Shown: in pieces, positions 39,127 to 50,500 of the stretch
Position numbering within the stretch: position 1 is the first letter of the stretch
How the letters are laid out: every line of letters begins with the position of its first letter
Source: Fodinicola feengrottensis
GTDB lineage: Bacteria; Actinomycetota; Actinomycetes; Mycobacteriales; HKI-0501
Length of the DNA stretch: 64,000 nucleotides
Reading direction: 5' to 3'
Assembly: GCF_010993775.1 (NCBI RefSeq)
Contig: NZ_WOTO01000004.1
Location: forward strand, 124,001 to 188,000
Made by a program: the position numbers and the translations under genes
The notes under the pieces: model-generated
Seen by the model: only the letters and a program-made list of their open reading frames with translations
Database searches by the model: none
Told to the model about the DNA's origin: nothing

Positions 39127-39924
39127 GCCGGGACCGGGTCGTGCTCGGAAATCCAGCGTAGCAACAATTCCCGGACCACCCGGTGGGACTGCACCAACAC
39201 GGAGTGGTCCTGCCCGTCCAGGACCTCCGTCCGGCAGTACGGCAGCGCCTCGCCGAGCGCGGTCAGGTCGTCCTTCTGGAAGCCCTCACTGCCCACAATG
39301 GACAACACCGGGCAGCGGATTTCCTGCAGGGCTTCCAAATCGAGCAGCGGGCCTTGCGGCACGTCGACGGCCATCGTAGTGGTGAGCAGTCTTTTCGCGG
39401 CGGCCCTGGTCAACCGGGTGTGATGGCTGCCGAAGGTGGCCTCCAGCCAGTGAAAGAACTCCTCGCGGCGGATCTCCCGCATGATGTTTTCCAGCGTCTC
39501 GGTCATCTTGGCCGCCCACGGCTCGGTGGCCGGTTCCGCCTCGATGGAGACAATGCTCGCGACCCGTTCCGGGAAAGCCGCGGCATAGCTGAAGGCGATG
39601 GTGCCGCCGAAGCTGTTTCCAATCAGGTGAACGGGTTCGGACACTTCCAGCTCGTCAAGCAGACCTGCGAGGTCGGCCACGAAGTCCGCTACCTGGTAGC
39701 CGGACTCCGGCAACTCGCTCCGGCCATGGCCCGCGCAGGTCGTACGCGATCACGTCGACGCCGGCCGCCGAGACCGGCGCGGCCAGCGTCAGGTAGAAAC
39801 TCGCCAGGCTGTCAGTTCCGAGGCCGTGGATGAAGACCGCCTTGGGCGCGGGCCCCCGACCGGCATTTTTTGCCGGCATCACCTCGAAATGCATCCGGTT
39901 GCCGTTGATCACGTCGATGCCCAC
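39123..39924 (-). CDS. Alpha/beta hydrolase of the biosynthetic operon (one frame break)
   Basis: 267 residues. VFIHGLGTDSLASFYLTLAAPV and DVIAYDLRG (then HGRSELPESGYQVADFVADLAGLLDEL after an extra G near 39722) are followed by the nucleophile elbow VHLIGNSFGGTIAFSYAA and a C-terminal GQDHSVL with the catalytic His. The cap domain (WAAKMTETLENIMREIRREEFFHWLEATFGSHH) is helical. Located between the free ACP and the glycosyltransferase, it could release the chain from the ACP as a thioesterase-like enzyme, or edit stalled chains. It starts 3 bp after the ACP stop. Confidence 0.82.
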
Positions 39925-39927
39925 GCC

Positions 39928-40239
39928 TCAGCACTCCCCTTCGCCGGCGCCAACACAGTCAGCCACATAGTCCACCAGTTCGCCGACCCGCAACCCGATC
40001 ACGTCGTCCAGGTCCTTTTCGGCGAGGAACTCAGCCAGGTTCACTCGCTCGCCATAGCGCTCCTGAATGCGTCCCGCGACCGTGACCAGGTCAATGCTTT
40101 CCAGTTCCAGCTCTTCGTGGAAGGTGGTCCGCATGGTGATCTCGACGCCGTCAAGCCCGTAGTCATCGAGGATGCCGCGAAGCATTCCGCTGATCTCCAC
40201 CAGAATCTCCGCAGTGGTGATGCCGCCAACCGCAGTCAT
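39928..40239 (-). CDS. Discrete acyl carrier protein
   Basis: 103 residues from ATG 40239, which overlaps the synthase stop (ATGA). The serine for phosphopantetheine is Ser48 in TFHEELELESIDLVTVAGRIQERYG, with the helix-2 pattern of carrier proteins, followed by VNLAEFLAEKDLDDVIGLRVGELVDYV. Helix I is ITTAEILVEISGMLRGILDDYGLDGVEI. It is probably charged by the PPTase domain encoded just upstream and hands the chain to the hydrolase and glycosyltransferase, or it primes the synthase. Confidence 0.88.
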   Translation of the reverse strand: MTAVGGITTAEILVEISGMLRGILDDYGLDGVEITMRTTFHEELELESIDLVTVAGRIQERYGERVNLAEFLAEKDLDDVIGLRVGELVDYVADCVGAGEGEC

Positions 40240-43200
40240 TGCCCGCTCTCCTCATCAATCGTCCACGTCACGACATACACCCGGTCCGGAAGGTCGGCCG
40301 GATTGCGAACGGTCGCCGATCGCAACCGGTGGGTCCGCGCTCGTACGGACACGACCAGCTCGTCACCGACCACCTCGGTCACCACGAAATGCCTCGGCTG
40401 GCCACCGAGGCCGGTGCCTTCCGCTTTGGCCACCGCCTCTTTCGCTGTCCAGAATCTGGCAAACCACAGCTGCGTCGGCTCCCCGGTCGCCGTCACCGAG
40501 TCGGCCAGCAATCGTTGCGTTGCTCTGGCTCGGAAAGCGCGAACGCCATCGTACTGGCCGGTCGCTCGACGACTTGTTCGACGTCGATGCCGACCCGTAC
40601 CGACGCGCCTGGCCGAGCCAGCGCTACCCCGACTTGCGCGCAATGTGCCAGCGAGACACTGAAGGCCGGCAAGTCGTCGCGGTGCCGGCCGGTGACGTAC
40701 GGGCGACCGGACGGATCGTTGCCGACCGCGATTTCGGCTGGGAACAAGGCATCCCAGCCTTGCTCCCACAACCAGCCACGGACCGCGTCCTTGACCGCTA
40801 TCCGGCCGAGCAGCCACCGGCGCTGCGATGTGGCTGGTAGCGCGGCGTATTCGGCCTGCTCGCTGGTATTCAGATACTTGCGCAGATAAAGATCCCGCGA
40901 GGCCTCTCGTGGCCACCGCTCCGGGGTGAGCATCCACCCGCCGGCCTGCGGCTCGGAGAGCAGGTTTCGCTGCGGCATCCGGTAGGCCCACTCGATGGCC
41001 AGGTGGCTGTCGAAGCGATAGTCCTGCCAGCCGCTGATTTCCGCGAAAACCCGGCCACCGCTGGTCAGCTGCGCGTCGAACTCGTACGCCCGATCCGTGA
41101 TCGACCGCACCACCAGCGTGCATCCGACCTCGCTGCCGGGCGCCGGCTCGTCAGCGTAGAAGTCGATCTTCGCGATGGAGACCGGGAAAACCACTCGGCG
41201 AGTGGTCTGCGTTTCCACGATCCACAGCCCCAGCAACTGCCCGACATTGTCCAGCAGTCCACCCGGCGCGGTCGGCACGGTGAACACCGCCCGCGCATGC
41301 TTTTCGCCGACCGCCAGCAGTTCGGTGACGCCCTGATAGCGCGGCCCGTGAAACATCCAGCGTTCGGTGTAAAAACGCTCGGCGGTGATGGTCGGCACCC
41401 GCTCGGCGGCAGTAGGTGCTGGCCACGGTGGAACCGCCGGCGGATAGTGGCTACCCAGCTGGACAATTCCATGGGCGTACTCACCCAACCCGACTTCGAC
41501 CCGGTCCGGCGCGGCGGTGGGAGTGACAGCCAGCGGAACATCCACCGCCGGCGCGGCCACCAGCCAACGGTTCAGCCGTACGTCCGAAACTCCCACCGCG
41601 GTCCGGCCCGGCACCTCTTTTTCGGCAGCGTCCATCATCAACCGGACGATCGTGGTCGCCGGCACCACCGGCCGCCGGTCGATCTCGTCCGGCCAGCCCT
41701 CCCGCTGCTCGGCGAAACAGTGGTCCAGCAAATAGGGCATGGTTTTTCGGTGGAAACTCGCAAAGTCCTTGGTACGGCCGGTCGCGGGCTAGCGGCCCGC
41801 AACACCGCCACCGCGGTTCGCTCGGTTTCCCGCAACATCGCGTCCAACTCGGCCGCGAGCGGGAAATCGGCGGTGTAGTCGTCCAAAGTGGACCGGGTGG
41901 TGTCCCGCGATGGGACCAACCCGCGAGCCGCCGCACCGAGGCTCACCGAACCACCGGACAGGTTCAGTTTGATCGGACTTCTGGTGCGTACGGGCGGCAC
42001 TATGGTTGACAGTGCGCCAAAGTCCGGCGATCCGCCCTCCACCCACACCGCGGCGGCGACCCGCCGGAGCTGGTCCAGCCCAGACCGCTGGGAAGAGTTC
42101 GCCGGCACGGTCAGATGGTCGTCGTCGCCGAGAGTGTCGTCGATCAACGAGCCGAGCTGACCGGGGCCGATCTGCACGAAAACCCGGAAGCCGGCCGCGT
42201 ACATGTTCCTGATCAGCGAACGGAACCGCACCGGCTCGACCAGGTGCCGCACATAGAGCTCACGGACTTCTCTTGCCCCTACGGGAAAGACCGACGCCGT
42301 GGTGGCCGACCACACCGGCACTGCTGGTGGATGGATCACCATGTCCTGGACAAACCCGCGAAACTGGTCGAGGTAAGGCGCGAGCATCGGTGTGTGGAAA
42401 CCAGACCGGAACGGCAGCACCTGGCAGATCACCCGCCGCGCGCGGAAGTCGGCGACAACCTCGGCAATCGCACCGGCGGGGCCGCAGACAATCGTCTGGT
42501 TCGGGGAGTTCTCGTGTGTGACACCACCACATCGGGCCACTTGACCAGCGCCTCGACGACCCGCTCATACGCACATCCAAGGACAGCGAACTCCACGCCA
42601 GGCACCCGCAGCGAATCCGGGTCGACCCGGTCCAGCATCTCGTCCGAGGCCGCCGCGCCGTACACACCCGCGGCGATCATCGCGGTCCACTCGCCGACGC
42701 TGTGCCCGGCGACGGCATCCGGCGCCATTCGCAACCGGCGGAGCACCGCATCCAGCAATCGGCCGACCCGGATCACGCTGATGCTGTGCTGACCGAGGCT
42801 GTCGCTGGTCAGATTCGCCGCTGGCAGGCCGAAATGCGCGGCGATATCCCCGACGTTGGGAGCGAATTCCGCTTCCAGACCAGGAAAGATGAAGGCCGTA
42901 CGAGCCGTGGGGTCTGCCAGGAGAGGGTGTGGGCTGAACCAGATGTCGTTGCGGCCACGCCAGCCGGCCTGCCGAGCCACCACTTTCCGGGCCACCGCGA
43001 GCCGTTTCGTGGTCGGTTCGACAATCGCCAGCCGGCACCGGCCACCGGTCGGTGCGGGCAGCGCTCGTACGTTCGCGTCCGGTCGGTCCAGCGCAGCGGC
43101 CAGTGCGGCTGGGTTTTTCTCCTGACAGCAACAACACCCGGTCCGGCTCGGCGACAGCGACTGGCCTGCCGGACCGCGCCGGCGAGCCTTCTTCCAGCAC

Positions 43201-44588
43201 CACGTGAGCGTTGATGCCACCGAACCCGAAGGCGTTCACCCCGGCCCTGCGCGGCTGACCATCCACAGTGGACCACGGGCGCGCGGTTTCGATGGGCGCG
43301 AACCGCGTCCGTACGAGCTCTGGGTTCGGCTGCTCACAATGCAAAGTCGGCGGCAGGGTCTGATGGAAAAGCGCGAGAGCCGCCTTCACCAGTCCGGCCA
43401 CCCCAGCCGCCGGCATGGTGTGGCCGATCATCGACTTCACCGTACCGATCACCGCCGGACCGGTTTCGGTCGGTGGTCCGAAAACCTCCCGCAGGGTCGT
43501 CAACTCGGCCTGGTCGCCGGCCCGGGTGGCGGTGCCATGTGCCTCGATCAGGCCCACCGAACCGGGCGCCAGCGGATCCAGTCCGGCGGCTCGCCAGGCC
43601 TGTCTTACGGCTCGAATCTGACCACCCGGATCCGGGCTGGAAAGGCTCGCCGCCCTGCCATCGCTGGCCACCGCGCAGCCGCGGATCACCGCGTAAACCC
43701 GGTCGCCGTCGCGCTCGGCGTCGGCCAGCCTTTTCAGCACCACCACCCCGGTGCCCTCACCGATCAGGATGCCATCGGCGCGGCTGTCGAACGGCCGGAT
43801 TTGTTCGGCCGCCGACAACGCGCCGAGCTGGCTGAAAACACTCCAGAAAGTGATGTCGTGGCAGTGGTGGACCCCACCGGCCAACATCACGTCACAGCGC
43901 CCGGTCGCCAGCTCACCCATCGCCTGATCGACCGCGACCAGCGAGGAGGCGCAGGCAGCGTCCACTGTGTACGCCGGACCGCGCAAATCCAGCCGGTTCG
44001 CTACCCGCGAAGCGGCCAGGTTGGGCACCAGGCCAATGGCCCCGTCCGGATGGGTCGGGCCTATCGCATCGGTGAAAGCGGAGCGAATTTTCGCTAGCTC
44101 GCTGGCATCCAGGGCGGGCACCAGTTCGGCGAGCGTACGCACCAACTGCTGGGCGGTTTTTACTCGCTGGTCCAGCCGCGCGAGACCCGGCCCAATATAC
44201 CCACCGCGGCCGAGAATAATGCCGACCCGGTCACGATCAGGCAGCTGACTTTCGCCGCCGGCGTCAGCGATCGCGGCCGCCGCGACCCGCAGCGCGATCA
44301 ACTGGTCGGGCTCGGCGTCGGCCACCGACGCCGGCATAATCCCAAACTGGGTGACCTCGACCTCGGCCAACTCGTCCACAAACCCGCCACGCCGGCAAGA
44401 AAGCCTGTCTGCTGCGTTCTTTTCGCCCGGTTGGTAGAAACTCTCGGGTCCCAGCGGTCCGCCGGCACCTCGGTGATGGCGTCCACTCCGGCCACCAGAT
44501 TCTGCCAGTAGGTCGACAGGTCCAGGTCCGGTGCACCGGGCAGCAGAACCGCCATTCCGACGATCGCGACGGGCGTGGCCGTTGTCAT
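40236..44588 (-). CDS. Iterative polyketide/PUFA-like synthase B: KS-AT-DH-PPTase (frame breaks)
   Basis: About 1450 residues from ATG 44588. KS at ~1-440: VDAACASS (active Cys), LIEAHGTAT and GTVKSMIGHTMPAAG (catalytic His). AT-like domain at ~540-840 with AGHSVGEWTAM, but the usual FPGQG loop reads FPGLEAEF. Hotdog DH: YLLDHCFAEQREGWPDEIDRRPVVPATT (~950), as in enediyne and HglE-type synthases. PPTase at the C-terminus: VGIDVEQVVERP and LWFARFWTAKEAVAKAEG. Breaks near 44400, 43150, 42560, 41750 and at 40514-40523 (5-bp duplication inside the PPTase). It starts 3 bp after synthase A. It probably dehydrates and condenses alongside synthase A and activates the carrier proteins. Confidence 0.85.
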
Positions 44589-44591
44589 CGG

Positions 44592-47500
44592 CTACCAGCC
44601 CGAAGCCGTGTAGACGACTGAACGGACCGCCGGCTCGCCCCAGGCAAGTTCCCGCAGCAGGCTCAAAACGCCTTCTTCGGGGTCAATCAGGTCGATACCG
44701 CGCTGCGCGTAGTCCCGGCCGAGTTCGGCCGACACCATGCCGCCGTGCCGGCCGGCCGGCGCCCACGGTCCCCAATGAACAGTCAGCACCCGGCCGCCGG
44801 TGTGGGCGGCCCAGGCCGCACCCATCGACTCCATCGCATCATTGGCCGCCGCGTAATCAGCCTGGCCGCGGTTGCCGAGAGCGGCCGCAATACTGCCGAA
44901 CGACACCAGGAATCCAGGCTGCGCCGGGCCTTCTTCTCGCAGCGCTCGCAGCAGCGCGAGAGCACCGTCCACTTTGGTCTCGAAGACTCGGCGGAACGAC
45001 TCCTGGTCTTTGTCAGCCAGCAGCCGGTCCTCGATCACACCCGCCGCGTAGATGACCCCGTCGAGCCTGCCGTATTCGGCGTGAATGTCCTTCACGATCC
45101 GCCGAATCGCGTCCTCGTCCCGTACGTCCGCGCAGTGGTAGCGAACTGTGGCGCCCTTACCCAAAAGTTCGTCCACGGTCTGGGCCACCTCACGCTCGGC
45201 AAGAATGCGCCGGGCCATCCGGTCGACCTCCGCGGCACTGCGATGACCCTGCGCGACCAATGCCGCCCGGAGGCCCGCCAGCTCGCCCGCGCCGGCGGTC
45301 GCCGCGTCTTCAGGGCCGACCGGCAACGCCGTACGTCCGATCAACTCGATCCGGCAGCCACTGGCGGCCTGCAGCGTTTCGGCAAATCTAGCGGCAATTC
45401 CGCGTGCTCCGCCGACCAGCAGGACGACCGAGTCCGGCCCCAACCCGATCGCGGCGGCCTCCGCCGCGCCCTCACCGGCAGGGCCCGCGCCCACCCCGGC
45501 CAAAGCACCGAGCGGAGCCTGGACCATTTCCCAAGCGCGCCGCTCGCCACCGTCGGCCACCACCACCGGGGCAGAGTCCGCTGCCAACAGTTCGGTGACA
45601 ATGACGGTGGCGAGCAGATCAGTGGGCTGCGCCGGGTCGACCTCGACCAGCCTCGTCGTGACGTCCGGATATTCCCGCGCCACCGAACGGAAAAGTCCGC
45701 GCAAGCCGGCGTGCCGCGAGACCGCGCCGCCAGTCGTACGGGCAGTCACCGTGAGCAGCCAGCGCGGCGAACCAGCCAGCGCTTTCTTCAGCGCGGGCAG
45801 TCCCGCCGGAAGTGCCCACTCAATGCCGTCCAACGCCACCCGATCGATCTCGACGACCGGGCTGAGCAGCGGGCCAAGGTCGATAATGCCGGCGCAGCCA
45901 GCCAGGTTTTCCTGCTCCACACCCACCAACGGCTCGGCGCCACAGGCAGCCAAGGCGGTCGCGACCGCGGCCGCCAGCACGCCGTCCGTGTCACCCACGA
46001 TCGCCAACCGCAGCCCATTCAACATCGACGGACTGTCCATTGTGGACGGCGAGATCCGCACGGGCTCCAGCACAAACCGCTGCGGGGGCGATCCGGCCGG
46101 CAACTCCGGTGTGGAGTGCACCTTCGGCGGCTGTTCCCTGACGCTGGGTTTGCTGCTCGTACGCACCGAAATCCACTCGACCATCGCCCGCGCGGTGCGC
46201 CGCTTGGCCAACTCATCGACATCCGCGTCGGCGAACCGCAGGTCCGGGCTGGCGAAAGTGGCCAGCAGTTCACCGGAAATCTCGGCCCGCTTGATCGAGT
46301 CGACGCTGAGGTCGGCCTCCAGGTCCACGTCCGGCTCAATCATCTCCAGCGGATAGCCGGTGCGCTCACCGATCAGCGTCAGAACCGTACCCATGACGTC
46401 CACTGTGGACGGTTCGGGAGCGGCGACCGGTGCTGGCGGGACCACAACGAGCTCGGGAGCCGCTATCGCAAGCGCGACAGGGGCAGGCGCGGCAGCCAGC
46501 ACCGGCGCCTTCCCGAGGTCTCAGCAGCACATCCCGCTGGGCCGCGACCATTTCCCTGCTGGTCAACAGGAACTCGCGGATCAACTGCTCGGTGCCCGAG
46601 TTCTGCTGGGGCGGCACCGACTGGCTCATCGTCTTCTCCTGGATCCGTTGGGCCGGCCGAAGCCCGCCAGAAAGCGGCGCGCCATCCGCCGTGCGTACGA
46701 CCTGACCGTCGACAGTCCAGCGTGGCTGGGCGGGCAGGGTGGTGCCGGTGAGCTGCCGCGCGTCCCGGCCGCGCAAAAGCCAGTCGGTACGGATCCGAAC
46801 ACCGGCCACCGCGAGCCGAGCCAACGCGGTCAGAAATCCGGGCAGTCCACTGCCCTTGCCCTCGATCGCGACCGTCTCATGTGGACGGTCGGCGAGAATG
46901 GCGTCAACCAGTCGGCTGAGCACTCGTCCAGGCCCCGCCTCCACGAAAATCCGGGCGCCGGCCGCGTACATCGCCTCGATCTGGGCGACGAACTTTACTG
47001 GCGCGCCGACCTGGCCGGCGAGTCCATCGGCAACCGCCGCCGCCGCCGCCGCGACGGGGTAGCGGTCGGCCGTACGGTTGGACCACACTTCCCTTTCCAG
47101 CGGGCGAACACGGTGTGACGCCACTTCTTCGCCGAACGTCCGCACCGCGGAGGCGATCAGCGGGCTGTGGAAAGCACACGCGACTGGGATCTTCTTTCCG
47201 GCCAGGCCGGCCGTCCGCAGGTCAACAATGGCGCGATCGACCAGCTCGGTCGGCCCGGAGATGACCACCTGCCGGGGCCCGTTGTGGTTGGCCACCACGA
47301 CCTGGTCGGCCAGCCCTGCCGCGGACAGCACGTCCCGCACCTCGTCCGCGCCGGCGGCCACCGCGGCCATGGTGCCGGGATCGCTGCCAGCGGCGGAAAG
47401 TATCGCGTCAGCCCGAGCAGATGACAGAGTTAACAGCGTACGCGCGTCAAAAGCGCCGGCCGCCGACAGCGCGACGAGCTCGCCATAGCTGTGCCCGGCC

Positions 47501-50500
47501 AGCATGTCCGCCTCGACGCCCACCCGGGACAAAAGGTGGTGAGTGGCGAGGCCGGCAATGCCCAGCGCGGGCTGGGCGGCGCGGGTGTCCCGCAGCCGGC
47601 CTTCCTGCGCTGCCACCGCATCCGGCCCGTACGCCGTCGGCGGGAAGAGAGGTCCGGCGTGCCGTTCGTCCAGCCGGAGAAACTGCTGGATCTCCGGGAA
47701 AGCCACGAAAAGATCGGCGAGCATGCCGGGCCGCTGACTGCCCTGTCCAGGGAACAGCATAGCCAGTTTGGTAGGCCCGTCCGTCCACTGTGGACACCGG
47801 AACAAACCACGATCGGGATCACTCTCACCAGCCGCCGCGCGCCGCAAGAGCTCGGAAAGAGCATCCAGGTCAGCGGCCACGATCGCGATCCGCACCGGAT
47901 CCGCCCGCCGTTGCGCCCGCTGGGACGCGGTGGCGGCGAGGTCGCGCAACCGCACTGGCGAACCTGCGGTTTCGGCCTGGCGAAGCAGATCCAGCAACCA
48001 TTCGACGTCGCGGGCCGCGGCCTGATCATCGACACCGCGGAATGTGAACAGCTCCACCGGCCACTCTCGCAGCCCATGCCGAGGTGCCGGACCAGCGTCG
48101 TACCCACCCAGGACGACGTGGAAATTCGTGCCACCAAAGCCAAAGGCGCTCACGCCGGCGACCCGGTCGGCGACCGGTGCGGTCCACGGCCGCGAGCCGG
48201 CCCCGAACGCAAACGGGTTGGTGTCCGGCTGCCAGGCCGGATTCGGCGCGGTGACGTGCAAAGTCGGCGGCAACGTGCCGGTGTGCAGCGCCATCGCGGT
48301 CTTGATCAAGCCGGCCAGCCCGGCGGCGCATTTGGTGTGCCCGATCTGCGACTTCACCGACCCGATCGCACACCTGCCCGGCTGGGCTCCAGCTTCGGCG
48401 AAAACCTCGCTGAGGGTGGTCAACTCGGTACGGTCGCCGACCACCGTGCCGGTGCCATGCGCCTCCACCAGCCCGACCTGAGACGGCGAGATGCCGGCGT
48501 TTCGGTACGCCCGCTGCAAAGCTGAGCGTTGCCCTTCCGGTCGAGGTGCGGTCAGGCCCAGCGACTTTCCATCGCTGGCGCTGCCCACGCCTTTGATGAC
48601 CGCGTAAATCCGGTCGCCGTCCCGTTCGGCATCAGCGAGCCGCTTCAGCGCGACACAGCCAACTCCTTCACCGAGCGCGATCCCGTCGCCGGTCTCGTCG
48701 AACGTACGACACCGGCCAGTCGGAGAAAGCGCCTGGACAGAGGAAAACATCAGGTAATCGTTGATGCCGTTGTGCAGATCCGCGCCACCACACAACACCA
48801 GATCACTGGTTCCGCTGACCAGTTCCTTACAGGCCACGTCGACGGCGGCCAGCGAAGACGCGCAGGCCGCGTCGACCGTGTAGTTGGCGCCACCCAGGTC
48901 CAGCCGGTTCGCGATCCGACCGGCGATCACATTGGCCAGCGAGCCCGGAAAGGAATCCTCGGTCAATCGGGGCAACTGATCGTCGAGGCCGTCCGGCACC
49001 TTGCCGAAATAGCTGGGCACACACCGTACGCAGGACCATCGCGTTGGACAGGTCACTTCCGGCCTCAGCACCGAAAACCACGCTCGTACGCGACCGATCC
49101 CAGCCACTGTCGGCATAGCCGGCGTCCGCCAGCGCCTGGTCCGCTACCTGCAGGGCGAGCAGCTGCACGGGTTCGATGCTGGCCAGCGCGGTCGGCGGAA
49201 TACCATAGCGCAGCGGATCGAACGGAATCCGGGGTAGGAAGCCACCCCATTTCGATGGGGTGCGCTCACCTGGGGCGTGCCCGCCCGGCGGCTCGTGATA
49301 AAGCGACGAATCCCAACGCTGCGCCGGAACCTCGGTCACCGAGTCGACGCCACCGACCACATTGGACCAGAACGCGGACAGGTCCTGCGCCCCAGGGAAA
49401 ACGCAGGCCATCCCGACGATCGCCACATCCAGCGGCGCCGGCGCCGGCGCTTCCACGGGCTCGATGCCGAGGCGGTCTCGCAGCTCACGCACACGTTCTT
49501 CAAGGAAGTCAACGGCATCGACGGTGACCGACTGGTGCAGCCGCTCGATTGTCGTGACGTCCGACCGTAAAACGGCGACCTGGCCGGCCATGAAGAGGCC
49601 GTCCGCCAGCTGTTCGGGCTCGTCGACAGTCACCAGATCCGGTCCGTCGCGCCGAAGTCCCTTGCTGGCTACCCGCAGTCGGCCGACATTGAGCCGCTCC
49701 AGCTCGGTCCACGCGTCCCGGTCTGGCACTCCGCTGTCCCGCAGTTCGGCCCGTACGCTGGCAAACTCGGCGGTGAACGGGCTGGCGACGCAGCGGGTCA
49801 CATGACCGGGGGCGGTCTCCAGCAGGTCGGTACGATGCGCGGCCAGCACCTGGCGCTGGAAAACCTGGCCCACCGCGCCGTCGGTCACTGCCTCCGAGGT
49901 GAAAAGGTATGCGCTGCCCATGAGTACGCCGATCCCGGCACCGCGGGCGGCCAGCGGTGCCGCCGCCGCCGCGACCATCGCGGCAGACCGGGCGTCGTGA
50001 ATGCCGCCGGCGAAATAGACCGCAGAGCGGCGCCGAGGTCCACGTCCGCGGAGCGCTCCTGGAGGTATTCCAGCAACACGCCGATCTGGGCTTCCCAGAG
50101 CGGAAAACTGGCCCGCGGGCCGACGTGCCCGCCGCATTCGGCGCCTTCGAAGACGAACTTTCGGGACCCTGCGTCCAAGAACTGCCGCAGCAGGCCCGGC
50201 GACGGCACATGCAGGAATGCTTGGATGCCGGCCGCTTCCAATGCCTGCGCCTGCGCCTGCCCCGGCCGGCCGCCGGCCACGATGACGGCCGATGGCCGCA
50301 ACTCGTGGATGACTTCCCACTGAGCCCTACGCACCTCTTCCGGCGCGAAACCCAGCACCCCGACACCCCAGGGCCGGTCGCCGACGACCTGCTTCGTCTC
50401 GGTCAGCAGAGCCCGACTCTGGTCCGGCCCGCTGAGCGCCAACGCGACAAACGGCAGCGCGCCATGATGGGCCACCGAGGCGGCAAAACTGGCCTGGTCG

